This document shows, piece by piece, positions 12,701 to 23,684 of a stretch of DNA of 64,000 nucleotides. A program made the position numbers and the translations under genes. Where the stretch lies: positions 2,108,001 through 2,172,000 of the forward strand of contig NC_091273.1 in the NCBI RefSeq assembly GCF_042100115.1, written 5' to 3'. This DNA is from Alternaria dauci. Its lineage: Eukaryota > Ascomycota > Dothideomycetes > Pleosporales > Pleosporaceae. Position 1 is the stretch's first letter; every line of letters starts with the position of its first letter. A model generated the notes under the pieces. That model did no database searches. It was given only the letters and a program-made list of their open reading frames with translations, and had not been told where the DNA came from.

Positions 12701-13662
12701 ATTGAGCGGTGAAACACACAGGTCACTTGTACCTTTGACGTATCAGCTCGACCCCTTGCGTATGGACGTGCTTTGCTTCTCATGCGCTTCGCTTCGCTTC
12801 TTTTACACGGAAACAGCATTCGTATCGTTAGCGAGTGGAACTGTATCGCATTTGCTACATGGTCTGCATGAGAAGAGAAAGGACCAGTGAGCCCACGTTG
12901 GACTGCCAAAGAGCTTCTTTCATTGCTGAGTCTTGCTCTTTGGAAACGGTGGAGTGGCTTCCCCAGGGCCTGCACAGTGGCGGCCCAGCTCAAGCGAGAC
13001 GGTCCTTCACTCAGATCTCCATGGTCTCTGTCCAATCACCACTCCTTCGCATGGTGATGCGTCACTGTCTTGTAACGAAGGACTACTACATACATACCTC
13101 GCATACTGTCTGAAGATTTGAGCAGTAACTACAGCCGTCGTTGTACGTGTCACCGGATTCTTTGTTGATTGTAGAAGTACACCGGTCATGTGAGAAGGTC
13201 CACATACTTCACGGCCATGCATAGTTGGATACCCTGCTGCGTCGTATGAACATATGCTCAAAGCTGATCATTGTAATAGACTAACAATAGTCATGCCATA
13301 AGTCACTATAGATATCCCTAACATCTACAGGCGATTTAGAGACATCTAAGCCGCAGTGCTGGTGCTCAATCGAGTCCATTCGACGCATGGAAATACAAAC
13401 AAACATGACTGCAGAAGGTCATCGGCTGTGAATGTTCAAGTTCTAAATATATTACATTTTCAACTACATACTTATCATACCTGCGCAAGAATCGAGATGC
13501 GGTGTTGGAGCGGCGCAGCAAGCACCGCCCTACCCGTGCCGCATGCACATCAAGTACCTACACTGTGTGTTTCTGCCGTTTCAATCATCATTCGTAAGTC
13601 TTTCCTCGTGTCTTCATGGCCTATCGCTTCGCGTCTCGTACATACAGACTTCTGCGAAGCGC
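6766..13662. other. Gene-poor stretch of about 6.9 kb
   Basis: No frame here looks like a recognisable protein and no exon chain could be built. The longest frames (10659-11201 on +, 12463-13035 and 11611-12030 on -) have shuffled, Arg/Ser/Cys-rich translations with no domain. Base composition looks similar to the neighbours, not strongly AT-rich, so heavy RIP decay is not obvious. I found no terminal repeats, transposase or polymerase remnants by eye. A pyrimidine-rich tract at 7741-7836 resembles a promoter or leader. A palindrome, CTCGATATCGAG, lies at 10958-10969. Confidence 0.55.
7741..7836 (+). promoter_or_regulatory. Pyrimidine-rich tract resembling a fungal promoter/leader
   Basis: This block is strongly C+T rich on the + strand with runs such as CCCCCC and CTCTTTTCGC, like leaders upstream of expressed fungal genes. 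The first downstream ATG (7931) opens only a 7-codon frame. If this is a promoter, its transcript is probably non-coding. This is inference only. Confidence 0.2.
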
Positions 13663-14877
13663 TCAGATGAAGTCTCCATCGCCAAAGCCTCCGAACGGAT
13701 TCGGCGGTCGTCCACCTGCTCCGCCGAAACCACCAGGTCCGCCAAAGCCTCCACCGCCTGGGAACATGGGGCCCCTCCCTCTGTCCTCCCTCAATGGATC
13801 TCCAGGACCCATCGGATCGTAACGAGCGCCGGGTGGTGCTCTCGGATCATATCCGCCCTGCCGACCTTGACCGCGGAACAGCGGATCGTCGAACGTGGGA
13901 TGCATACCGCCGCCGCCGAAACCACCAGGCCGTGGCAGCCCTCCCGCTAAGTGTGGTCTGAGGGGGTCGTCCGGTCCAAGACCCTGTGGATACAAGTCGT
14001 CGTGGCCGATGTTGATGGGGTTGTTACCAGGCATGCGACTTGGATGCCGATTTACCTCGAGTTCGTCATCGAAGCCGGGTATGGGCTCTGGTAGATGTCG
14101 CCCGGAGCCTGGTCGCGCGGCAAGAGGGTCTTGAAATGGGTATGGACGCGCAGGCTCTGGCTCGTTGGGGGGTTGCCGTGGATTCGCAGGCTGCCCTCGC
14201 TGCGGTTCTTGCTGGTCTGCTGTGGGTGTACGTTCTTGACCTGCGTTGGTCTCCTCATATCCTGGCTTGTTCAGCCCAGGTGCCAGTTTCTGGATGACAG
14301 AGATCTTGAGAAGGGAGCCGAGGTCGTTCAGCCTGCCCGGAGTTATGAAGAGCTCTTGCAGCTTCCGCGACACGTCCTCGATTGATGCGTCTTCCGAAGC
14401 ACTGAAGGGCAGCCGTGATTCCGAGATGTAGTCCTTGGTTGTGACTTCGAAATGTGTAGTTTTGTCGTCGCCCAGCGCCAGGGCGTAAACAACCGCCTTG
14501 CCTCCCAGTCTGTTGACCTTGACGAGGTACTCCATGGCTGATTGTGCGTGCGCGTATCGGAAAGCGTATGAGGAGGATGCGTTCCATTCTTTCGGTAGAG
14601 AGGAGGGGTTTTCAGCATCTGCGTGCGCTTCTATGAGTTCCCGAGTTATGACGAGTGACGAGCGGAGTGAAGAAGATGTGTGCTTACTTATGTGCTCGTC
14701 TTCGCCCAGTCCGATGAGACGGAAGCCCACGGCAAGCATGCCAGCGTGGACAGCCAATGCGACCGCCTCGGGTCCATTCTTGAGCTGTGACGAATCGCCT
14801 TTTGGCAGCGACGTAGCCATGAAGAGTGCGAGCGAACCCGAGCTCAGCGGGTTGCCTGTGGTATTTTGGTTTACCAT
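13663..14877 (-). CDS. PI31: Proteasome regulator PI31 (FP-domain and Gly/Pro-rich C-terminus)
   Basis: Predicted PI31-type protein (Fub1 in yeast) that binds the 20S proteasome. Exon 1 (14877-14688) and exon 2 (14630-13663) are joined across a 57 bp intron and give 385 residues. The N-terminal FP domain shows EAVALAVHAGMLAVGFRLIG early on and SSSYAFRYAHAQSAMEYLVKV after the intron. The long C-terminal half is proline-rich, then contains the DDLYPQGLGPDDPLRP segment followed by glycine-rich repeats ending in GFGDGDFI. This tail is the part by which PI31 proteins contact proteasome active sites. The start chosen (14877) gives a normal N-terminus; an upstream ATG in the same frame at 15147 would add a basic, low-quality extension. 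A second proteasome gene, RPN13, lies at 56.6 kb, but they are not adjacent. Confidence 0.85.
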   Translation of the reverse strand: MVNQNTTGNPLSSGSLALFMATSLPKGDSSQLKNGPEAVALAVHAGMLAVGFRLIGLGEDEHISKHTSSSLRSSLVITRELIEAHADAENPSSLPKEWNASSSYAFRYAHAQSAMEYLVKVNRLGGKAVVYALALGDDKTTHFEVTTKDYISESRLPFSASEDASIEDVSRKLQELFITPGRLNDLGSLLKISVIQKLAPGLNKPGYEETNAGQERTPTADQQEPQRGQPANPRQPPNEPEPARPYPFQDPLAARPGSGRHLPEPIPGFDDELEVNRHPSRMPGNNPINIGHDDLYPQGLGPDDPLRPHLAGGLPRPGGFGGGGMHPTFDDPLFRGQGRQGGYDPRAPPGARYDPMGPGDPLREDRGRGPMFPGGGGFGGPGGFGGAGGRPPNPFGGFGDGDFI

Positions 14878-15392
14878 GCTTGCAGAGGCCGAGGGGCGCT
14901 GCAGGTCTGTGGGCTTGTAGGATGTGGCTCGGAGAACCTGTAGGATTAGTTGTAGGTGGTAAAGGTGTTGTGAGTGAGTGGTGTGCAGGTGAGAGATCAT
15001 ATCATCCAAGGACCAAATGCATCTCGACTTTAGGCAGCGACCAATGACGCGTGGGCGGGGTCTGGGGCGCGCTAATGCACATGCGGGACTGCTCGATCTT
15101 GATCTGCAAGCCTCACGATATCTGTTCATGCGCGATGCATGTGCCAAACTCGATAAAGTTTCTCCTGTACTACTTCCATGACATCACCATTGGAATCATT
15201 GTGCCTTGAGAAAAGCGAATAATATTACCGAGCAAAGGGGATGCTCAATACGCACCACACCCAAGTGAAGACTATGGTGCTACTAAAATGACATGTGCGC
15301 CACACCACGGGGAATAATCTAAGACCATATACGCCACATGCAATGCAACAGGAAGGACGTCGTGAAAATCTGCGTGGAAACTAGTATGAAGC
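14878..15392. promoter_or_regulatory. Intergenic between ATG18 end and PI31 start
   Basis: These 515 bp must hold the PI31 promoter and the ATG18 3' UTR. No further gene is seen; minus-strand frames here are the open continuation upstream of PI31 and read-through of the last ATG18 intron. Confidence 0.5.
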
Positions 15393-16875
15393 CTACTCTG
15401 GCACATCTTGCGAGTTGCTTGCTGCAAGCTCGTTTGGTTCAAGAAGGCTGCATTCAAGGTTAGCACATCCCAGGTAATAGTCAGCGAAGAGAATACTTAC
15501 GAGTACTGTTTGTACAGTGTTCCCTCACCCCCCTTCTCCAGGTCTACGTTGAAGACATAGTAGTTGCCTTCGCTAGTGACAACCATGACCTGAGGGCCGT
15601 TGTTGTTGAGTGCTACCACGTTTCTAACAGGCCCTGAAGACGAGCTGGTGGGAGAGCGCGGTATCTTGACCCAAGCAAAGTCGCGCGACGGCTCCCAAAT
15701 CTCGGCTACAGCGCTGGGTAGATATCCGCCGACGGTAGCAGCGAACGACTTTCCAACGGTTTGCGATGTGCGTCGTATCAAGCTACCAAAGGTGGGATTG
15801 ATGGCTTTCCGCTCCGGCGACGTTATGTCTGCCGTGCTCGTGCCGAATTCATCCTCTGTCTCTTGGCTCGCCCGACTACTGCTGCGCGCATGCGACGCTC
15901 CCATGGGCTTGCTGGGCCCAGAAGAGACGCTATTACTCCTGCTGTTGGGCGATCCTAAGCGGAAGATGTGGACCGTCTCGGTTGCTGACGATACGCTGAG
16001 CAAGGTCGATGTGGAATTAAAGGACATGCTGTATATCCTAGCTGGTATGGAACCCCTCCTGAACTGGTACAGTTTCTGCGCATCGGGTATAGAGAAGACA
16101 CGGATGATGGTGCCTTTCTCTGATGCCGTCGCCAGCAGGGTGCCATCGCTGTTCAGCGCAATACAAGACAGCGGGGAGTTGTGCGCCTCGATGACGTTGA
16201 CTGCCTCCATCTTTGTCGCATCGTAAATCAGGACCTCTCCACTCGTGGGCGCAATGTGATCCGTCTTGGGCGGCGCGTGCGATGGTGGCTGGAAGGTAGC
16301 GGGTGCGGCTTTGGTGGGAAGCGGATACACAAGATAGTTGTTTTCCGAAGATGCTGATAGGGCGCATATCGCTATGCTCGTTAGCAACTATAGGGCAGCG
16401 TTTCTTTCGACGTACCGTTCGGATTAGGCGACGTCTTCTCCGTCTTGAGCATCTGAAGGTTGCTTATATCGTAGAGGTAGAGTTCCGATTCGAGCACAAC
16501 TACGATTCGTTTCCTGTTCATCCGCATGGCCAGAATAGCTGTGCGGAAGGTCATCTCGCAGATGGTCGAGTGCCTCTTGACATTGTCAGTACCTGCATAG
16601 CCATGGCCGCCGAGCCAACGAACCTTTGTGTTTTGTATCCGCAGCACTCGCGGCGACAGTGTGAGAGCAACTAGCGATGTCGAGAAGAGCATCTCCAGGC
16701 TCGAGACATCTCCCTCGCGCGTCTCGGACTGCTTGTTGAACGGGTCCGTGGTATATATGCGGTAGCCATTAGGCGTGCCTGCAGCGGCTGGTCAGTACAA
16801 ACGAAGCTGCGCATAGATGTGGTGCATACCGACGCCCAGATGGCTATGGTCTTGGTTGAATGTGACGAAATTCAT
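15393..16875 (-). CDS. ATG18: Autophagy PROPPIN ATG18
   Basis: Predicted WD40-type phosphoinositide-binding protein that acts at the phagophore and vacuole in autophagy. Five exons (16875-16830, 16778-16624, 16575-16416, 16371-15501, 15447-15393) join in phase to 428 residues. The start MNFVTFNQ and the block LFSTSLVAL match Atg18 proteins. The lipid-binding FRRG motif is present ([17 protein letters not shown]), followed by a serine-rich loop containing a [13 protein letters not shown] segment. The last short exon supplies the family ending [10 protein letters not shown]. The 48 bp intron starting at 16623 uses a weak donor (GTTCGT). Among the yeast PROPPINs (Atg18, Atg21, Hsv2), this is most like Atg18 because of its C-terminal ending and long loop. 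It is divergent to TYW4, with 359 bp between the starts. Confidence 0.9.
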
Positions 16876-17234
16876 GACTGTCGTGTGTGTTTTGACTGCG
16901 TGCTTGGGCGTGCTGCGAAGCTTGGGGACTATGCGCGTGAGAGGTCGGTGAAGCTTTGGGCAGCCGTTCGCGAGAGATCAGCCCTACAGGCGGCGTATTG
17001 AGGTCAGCGCAGGCCCGAGCGATGGCGATGCGGAGGCCAGCATGAGCAAACAGCTGCGTTCGTAGGCGATGGAATACTTTGGAGCTTTGCGCACGTTACC
17101 GCAACCACCGTCTGGCCATGGTTCACGCGCCCATGCAGGGATCCCGACGTCAGCTAAGCCCCGCGCTGTGGCTGGTGCACCACAAAAACATTCCTCTCCC
17201 ACGTCCATGTCCGCAACGTCTGCCGATTCGAGAC
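16876..17234. promoter_or_regulatory. Shared divergent promoter, ATG18 / TYW4
   Basis: These 359 bp separate the two divergent start codons. No conserved operator could be named by eye. Short plus-strand frames here are upstream extensions of the TYW4 first exon. Confidence 0.5.
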
Positions 17235-20200
17235 ATGGCCAAAGCCACTATGCGGCCCAACAAAGTCCCCTCGAGGGCAAAGGGCAAGCAGAAAACACTG
17301 CGAGAGAGAAGAGATGTTGACATTATGAACGTGAGGTTTCCCGGCCTCTCCAAACCCACACAACTAATATGCACGTCAGACAAATGACAGCAGCATTGTA
17401 TCCAAACGGAGTGTTTCCAAACTGTATCTCAGTCATGAACCGGACTTCTACGAGCCGTTTGTCCCAAAGTTCCTTCGACGCAGTACGTGACTTCTGCCTT
17501 GAATCCACGTGAGCGTACACTAATGCTCGACTCACGTTCCAAGACCCGTTGATCAATCGAGGATACTGGCTACGCATGCACGCTATTGAGCAAGCAGTCC
17601 GTCAGTTTCTGGAAGAAGACAATTCAAAGCCGAAGATTGTTGTGAACTTGGGATGTGGATAGTGAGTAAGACATTCGTCGCCCACTGGCAATAGCCAAGA
17701 GGTACTAAACTCTCAAAGTGACCCGTTGCCATTTCAGTTCTGGCACAGATATGCACCTCTTACGCAATCGGCAACCTTTGTAGATGTCGACTACCCACAG
17801 CTTATGCAGCGGAAACGGGATACCATGCTCAGCAATGGTCTTCTTCGAGACGCTCTGCTCAAGACCAAACTGCGCCATTCCGAACAGCCTGTATATCTCC
17901 GCAGCGACAAGTACATGGCTTTGGGCTGTGACCTCAAAGATCTTGTGACACTCGAACGCCTGCTACGGGCCGAATTCGATGTACCGTCGTCCTCGATCCT
18001 GTTCGTCGCCGAAGTGTCCGTCACCTATATGCCGCTAAACGACTCTGATGCACTCATACGGTGGGCTAGTACCATCGAAGACGGTTCGCCGACCCCACGA
18101 ATCCTACTTATAGTGCTATACTAACAGATGCAGCTCGCTTCTGCATACTAGGTACTCGATCCTTCACGTATGTCTACCATTGCTTTCCTACTGACTCCAC
18201 ACCGCATAGAACAGTACCTTCCCCAGGGCCCAGCGCATCCCTTTGCCAAGACTATGCTGTCTCACTTCGACAAGCTTCAAGCATCAATCAACGCGGTTAA
18301 GTTGCATTCATCTCTAACTCAGCAAGCCACTCGTTTCCATAATGCAGGATGGCCAACCCTAATCATGGCCCGTAATTTATGGGACCTTTGGTCCGATGAT
18401 GCTTTTACCCCTCCCGCGCTCAGACGCAGGCTGGATGCTGTAGAGCCGTTTGACGAGTGGGAAGAATTCGCACTATTTGGCGGTCATTATTTCCTACTCG
18501 TCGCCTCAAATTCGGAGCAACGGAGAACGCCCGAGGCGATCCACACTGAGGCAGCAGCCCCCGGACACTGCAGCAAGGCTATCGGTGCGGAGACTATAAC
18601 CCTTGAAATTCCAGAGCAATCCACTGGCGCCGTGACGCCACGACGTTTCACGGCAGCTTTCGCTGTTGGCAAGGACGCAGTGGCTTTCCACGGAGGCCAG
18701 GGGACGCGAGCTCGTCTCGCCGATATGGATGTCCTGAGGCGGGAAGATCACAACGGGGATTTGCTCATCAAGCCTTGTGACTTGCTACCTACTGCACGCA
18801 TGTGCCATACTATCACGTCAATGCACAACGGTGAAGCGTTGTTGGTCGGAGGACGCGGATCGCCTACCCAGGCTTGTGCAGATTGCTGGCTCTTCGTTCA
18901 TGGAGCTTGGACGAAAGTGGATGACATTTTGCCAGCGCGATACCGTCATTGTGCTGCAGCTGTTGCATTAGGAAGTGGGGAATCACAAACCCATGGTGTT
19001 CTCGTATTTGGCGGCAAAGCCAGTGACGGCACAGTACTCGATGCCGAACATTACTGCGCCTTATGGACTGCCAACGATGGATGGCACAGCATTCCCGTTG
19101 ACGGACCGCGCCCGTCTGTACGCTTCGGCGCCGCGATTTCCACGATCGGTCCTACTCGAGATCGGGGGTTGCTGACAGGAGGTGCAAACGAGAACGGCGT
19201 GGTTGTGGAAGACGCGGTGTGGGAGTGGTCCGTTTCCGCCACACCAACACCTCGACTCAACTTTAAGGACCGCACCAATGACATGCGCAGCAGCTTGGAA
19301 AACTCTGCATGCGCGCGTATAGGTGCCAATCTCGTCCCTTGGAACGATTCCCTGTTGTTGATTGGAGGTGTTTCAAAGAAGCATATCCACTCTCTATCAG
19401 ACGACTTCCTGCTCTTGAAATGCAAGGACACGGTAATCGAAGTGGAGTGCCCGAGTATGCAGGTCTTACCACAGAAAGCATGGCCTTTGCTAGTGGGTGT
19501 AGGGGCGGTTTCAACCTCTCGAGGCGAGATTGTGCTTGCAGGAGGAGGGGCGGTATGCTTCTCAATGGGAAGCTACTGGAACGAAGAACCGATGACCATC
19601 ATTCCTGGCCCTTCGCAAGGGGCTAAGCCGTGGCGTGGCGTTGCGCCGAGTCAGATCAGCGGCGCAGCAGGCACAGAAGGCACGGCACAAGCGAGCACTG
19701 CTGAAACGACATCTAAAGGTCGACGAGGGGAAGCGAGTGCAAGAAAGAGGCCTGCTACTGCTGCACGCACTACCGAGATTTCCAGAGTACAAATCCAGTC
19801 GTCAGATGACTTTGCGAAGCTGACGGCGTCGATGAAACCGGCCATCATCGAAGGCCTCGATATCGGTCCGTGCACAGACTTATGGACACTCGACTACCTA
19901 AAAGAGAAGCTGGGTCCAGAAAGGGAACTCGTTATACACGAGTGCTCCTCAGATCGTATGACGTTCAAGGACAAGAACTTCTCGTACGTCAAGAGATCCG
20001 TCTCGGACTTTCTGGGTGGAATAGCAGAAGGGTCTCATGCGTATCTTCGTGCTGTGTCATCGAGCCAGCCGAACAAGCTGCCCACCAAACTGGAAGAAGA
20101 TTTCCCAACAATCTCCGACGATTTCCGTGTGCCGGCTGTGTGCAACATAGTTAAAGAGAACTACCACAGCTCGCCGCTTCGGATCTCCGGGCCTGTGACC

Positions 20201-20710
20201 TTGTGGCTACACTACGATGTCCTCTCCAATATCCTCTGTCAGGTCCGCGGTTCAAAGACGCTATTTCTCTATCCACCTACCGATGTCTCCCTACTGGACT
20301 TTCCTCCTGGTGGCTCTTCCTCTAATGTTGATATCTTGACCTCCAAAAACCCCAAGCTTCGACGCACTCATCCTCACGTCGCCTCACTCAAGCCTGGTGA
20401 CATCCTATACATACCACCCATGTGGAGTCACACAGCGACACCGGAAGACGGCGTTAGCGTGGCAGTCAATGTTTTCTGGAAGGGACTAGAAAAGGGCTAT
20501 GCGGCAGGTAAGGATGTGTATGGAAACAGAGACTTGCAAGCATATGAGAATGGTAGAAGGGACGTGGAGAAGATTGTTAGAGCATTCAGAGATTTACCAG
20601 TTGATGTGTCCAAGTTTTATTTGGCGAGGCTCGCGGACGAGATATTGGAGAGATCAGACAAGCTGGGAGAGAAGAAGCGAACGAGTGATGGCAAGGAGGA
20701 TGAGCAGTAG
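17235..20710 (+). CDS. PPM2/TYW4: tRNA wybutosine-synthesising protein 4 (LCMT-Kelch-JmjC fusion)
   Basis: Predicted cytosolic enzyme for the last steps of wybutosine formation at position 37 of tRNA-Phe: methylation and methoxycarbonylation of the side chain. Six exons (17235-17330, 17380-17482, 17544-17661, 17719-18083, 18128-18151, 18210-20710) give 1068 residues. The N-terminal LCMT-type methyltransferase has the SAM motif VVNLGCGYDPLPFQFW and the region RFCILEQYLPQGP. A Kelch-like propeller follows (repeats such as HNGEALLVGGRGSP and THGVLVFGGKA). The C-terminus is a JmjC/cupin-8 domain with the iron ligands His-x-Asp in WLHYDVLSN and the distal His in MWSHTATPED. The JmjC domain is related to TYW5, which in mammals is a separate hydroxylase for hydroxywybutosine. 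The start chosen is the ATG nearest the conserved TNDSSIVSKRSV block; further ATGs upstream are possible. Confidence 0.9.
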
Positions 20711-20967
20711 ATAGTGCGTATGCTGTAGCAAACTATGATCTTTGAACACTACTAGTTAGCTTGCTCTTTTTGTCGACGTGTTCTCAGAATCCACAACACT
20801 CTCGGAAGCTTCATTTAGCTGATTTCGCCTGCATCCTGCACCGATGGCCACTACTAGCGTCACTGATATGATACAAGAGCACAAGCCGTAGATGTCACGC
20901 CGTACACGATGTATTATGAAGTCTATACAGCGAAGCTTGGGTACTCCGTCTTGATAAAACGTCAAGT

Positions 20968-23017
20968 TTACGGCTCCTCATTCCACACCTCATTCCAACG
21001 CCCAGCATCCAACTCAACAGGCCCATCAAACCGACCAAACCTCGGCGGTCCCGTGCCTGGCTCGGGTAGACAGATCCATTCTCGTATGCACCCAGGGACT
21101 TCGTGTTTACTATGGCTAACGCAGAGCAAAGCCTGGTGTTCTTGCAGTCCCGGCATCTCGACCTCACCCTCCCATTTGATCGGTTTCAGTCCATCATCCG
21201 AGGGCTTGAGTTGCATACTCTGGCCGCGACTGAGGAACAAAAGACACTTGTCCCGAACGAGGTCGTCCATGCCACTGAAAGCTTCGTCTAGGATCACGAT
21301 ATCAGGATTCCGGATCGTGGCGCGCAGGAAAAGGAGCACGCGCTGCGCTGAGAATGAGACTTCGCCGAACAAAGTCTCGGACGCCCATGCAAAAGACTCG
21401 CTGCCTTTCTCACGGCTGCCAAATCCAGGTCTGAGTTCCGGCTCAAACCAGCTCAAGCATGCGTCCACTCTCTTCTTCGCTTCTGCATCTAATCTTGGTT
21501 TCGTAATCGGTGTGTCAGCCCATGCACTTTCCAATGTTGTTCTCAGGGTCAGTCTCTTTGGAAACAGTGCATGGACCTCTGGACTCGCATGACCCATGCG
21601 CGACTGTACTTCGAAAATAGTGATGCCGGGGACGCCAGGCTCGGGTAAGCGAGAGCGCTGGAAGAGCTTTACAGGAGCAGAGTAAGTCTGTGGATGATCT
21701 GATGTCACAAGGGACAGCAGAGTGGTCTTGCCGGAACCGTTTGCTCCAAATACACCCCAGCGTTGGTTCCGACGCACATCCCAGTAAAGCCCGGATCGAG
21801 ACGAATCGTTGGCGTCCTGTTTCCAGTCTCCTAAGACGGAGTTTTGGCCATAGGTAATGCGTACTCCTTGCATCTCGACGACAGGCTCGCCGATGGTAGG
21901 TATTGAGGTATCAACTTTTTCGTAGCCGTCTCGGCTCAGCACCGGTGTACCTGGTAATGTTTTGGAGCCGTCACTTCCAAGCGCTTGTCCTGTTTTCACT
22001 GTATCTGTGATCCCTGAAGTTTGCTCATCACCCTCGATGCTCTCGATCTGCCCATATTTCTCTTCTAGATGCCTCAACACCTCCTCCTTGGGCCCCAGCA
22101 TATCAACCTTTCCGTCTTTCCCAGCGTACACAACATGTGTAATCCATTCCGGAATATCATCCTGCGGCCGCAGACTGAGAACAACACGTGGTGCACTGGC
22201 TTCCGCCAGACGGTGCAAAACCCTGGAGATGTGCCTTGTGACGATAGGATCAAGCCCGACTATCATGCTGTTAGCCAACTCCACTCAAGGATATAGCAGC
22301 AGTATAAAATCAAGACTCACTAAAAGGTGCATCCAAACACAGCATCTCAGGCCTACTCAGCAACGCCTTTGCAATTCTCGCCCGTCTGCTCTGCCCATTA
22401 CTCAACATACTAACAGGCTTGTCGATAAACCGCTCTAGTTCCAAATCCCGCATTACCCTCTTCATATCTTCTTCATCCACCCTCTTTGCCTTCAATTCCT
22501 CTTCCCCAGGGTTCATCGTCACGATACCAGTCAGATATCTCTGGACGGTGAAATCTGTATCTTCTCTCAGGGACTCATAGCGTGCCGACAGATAGGCGCC
22601 ACCAAAAGCTTTCCGCTCCACATCGAAGCCTACGTACTCAATTGCTCGCTCGGGGAAGCGGAGGCGTGGTTTCTTTTCCGTGATGGCTGGGGTGAGAAGG
22701 TAGGGAAAAGACCGTGCTGTTGGAGGGAAGCAGAGTAGTTGACCGCGAAGGACTTGGAGAAACGCCGTGCGAATGTCCGATGATGGGCTCAGAACCGCCC
22801 AATGCTGTTTCGGCGTCGAGAAGGACGGTAGATCCAACGTCAGGTCCGGGAACAACGGCCGGTTCGAAGCCGCATCTTGACCCCTGGACGAAGGATGCTG
22901 GCGGTAAAAAGTTCCATTGGCGATTCTGACAATAGGCGGCGACGAAGAAAGTCTACGTAAAGTCTCTAGTCTGCCACATCTTGTGGCTGCGGAAAACAGC
23001 GCTTGCGGTCTTCGCAT
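20968..23017 (-). CDS. Soluble tandem ABC ATPase, probably mitochondrial (YDR061W/ModF-like)
   Basis: Two nucleotide-binding domains in one chain and no transmembrane domain, resembling yeast YDR061W and bacterial ModF-like proteins; its function is unknown. Exon 1 (23017-22321) and exon 2 (22259-20968) give 662 residues; the 61 bp intron uses the acceptor GATAG|TC, which restores APFIGLDP. The N-terminus is rich in Arg and Ser with almost no acidic residues, a likely mitochondrial presequence. Domain 1 lacks a Walker A (the place holds VLSPSSDIRT) but keeps a signature LSNGQ and a Walker B-like MLCLDAP. Domain 2 has a perfect Walker A, GANGSGKTT, and Walker B IVILDEAFSG, but a ruined signature (EVSFSAQRV). 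Because each ABC site pairs Walker A of one domain with the signature of the other, one good and one dead site are expected. Confidence 0.82.
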
Positions 23018-23248
23018 CTCGGAATTGCGGTGTTTGTTGCACTCATGATGGAAACGGGATAAATGGCCTGGATTTGGTCGTGTTTTCACGCAGCGGAAAA
23101 GTGTCCGTGTCCGCGAGGGACGAAGTAGGAATGACGTCGCGCGCGGTCGCTCGGCCTGCCGAGGTACGTTGATGGATGGGCGTCTCCGCATCGTTTGTTG
23201 CGCACGACAGGCAGAGGCTCCAGCCCTTTCTCGCGCGAGTAACTTGAT
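23018..23248. promoter_or_regulatory. Shared divergent promoter, ABC ATPase / small protein
   Basis: Only 231 bp separate the two start codons, so both genes must share regulatory DNA. The frame upstream of 23017 stays open to 23191, so a longer ABC N-terminus is formally possible. Confidence 0.5.
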
Positions 23249-23684
23249 ATGCTCCCTAGCCTACCGCCGTCGAGGCCAAAGGTATGTTCCCTGCAGTGGT
23301 AATTTCATCACACTCGCTGACAGAATGTAGCCTCACCAGCAGCCCTCAACGCCCTCAGTCGCGCACCAACAGCGACGCGCCGCCCACTCGCCATCCCAAC
23401 CCTCACAACAACCTACAACACAGCCCTCAACCCCATTTCCGAACATTCCGAAACCGAAATCGCAAATCGAAGCCATGCCGCCCTTTGGCCCCCCACAAAC
23501 ACCAGCTACCTTCTTCACACCCGTCTATGACAGTGCGGTACGGCATCCAGTATTCTTCACGCAGAATCTCAAGAAGCCGCCGTTTCCCATACCACAAGCC
23601 GCTAGTCACGGTTGGAGTCCGGTGGCGAGTGGCTATGTGATGGAGCAGAGGCGGGCAGAGGTGACGGGGAGGACGAAATTATGA
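23249..23684 (+). CDS. Small proline-rich protein of unknown function
   Basis: I do not recognise this protein. Exon 1 (23249-23281) encodes MLPSLPPSRPK. Exon 2 (23331-23684) begins after the acceptor AATGTAG, and together they give 128 residues. The first half is a Pro/Gln/Ser-rich linker. The second half is more ordered-looking, with PATFFTPVYDSAVRHPVFF, a KKPPFPIPQAASHGWSP segment and a basic end. Such aromatic and proline motifs spaced over 60 residues suggest a conserved short domain rather than random sequence. An earlier acceptor (GACAG|AATG) would open a different frame that ends soon, so I prefer the later one. No transmembrane segment is seen. It is divergent to the ABC ATPase, which may indicate co-expression. 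Confidence 0.6.

Noticed and set aside
12463..13035. 190-codon minus-strand frame in the gene-poor block
   Set aside because: Has an acidic patch (SEESDDDDF) but otherwise scrambled composition; no splice partner and no recognisable fold. Worth a transcript check only.
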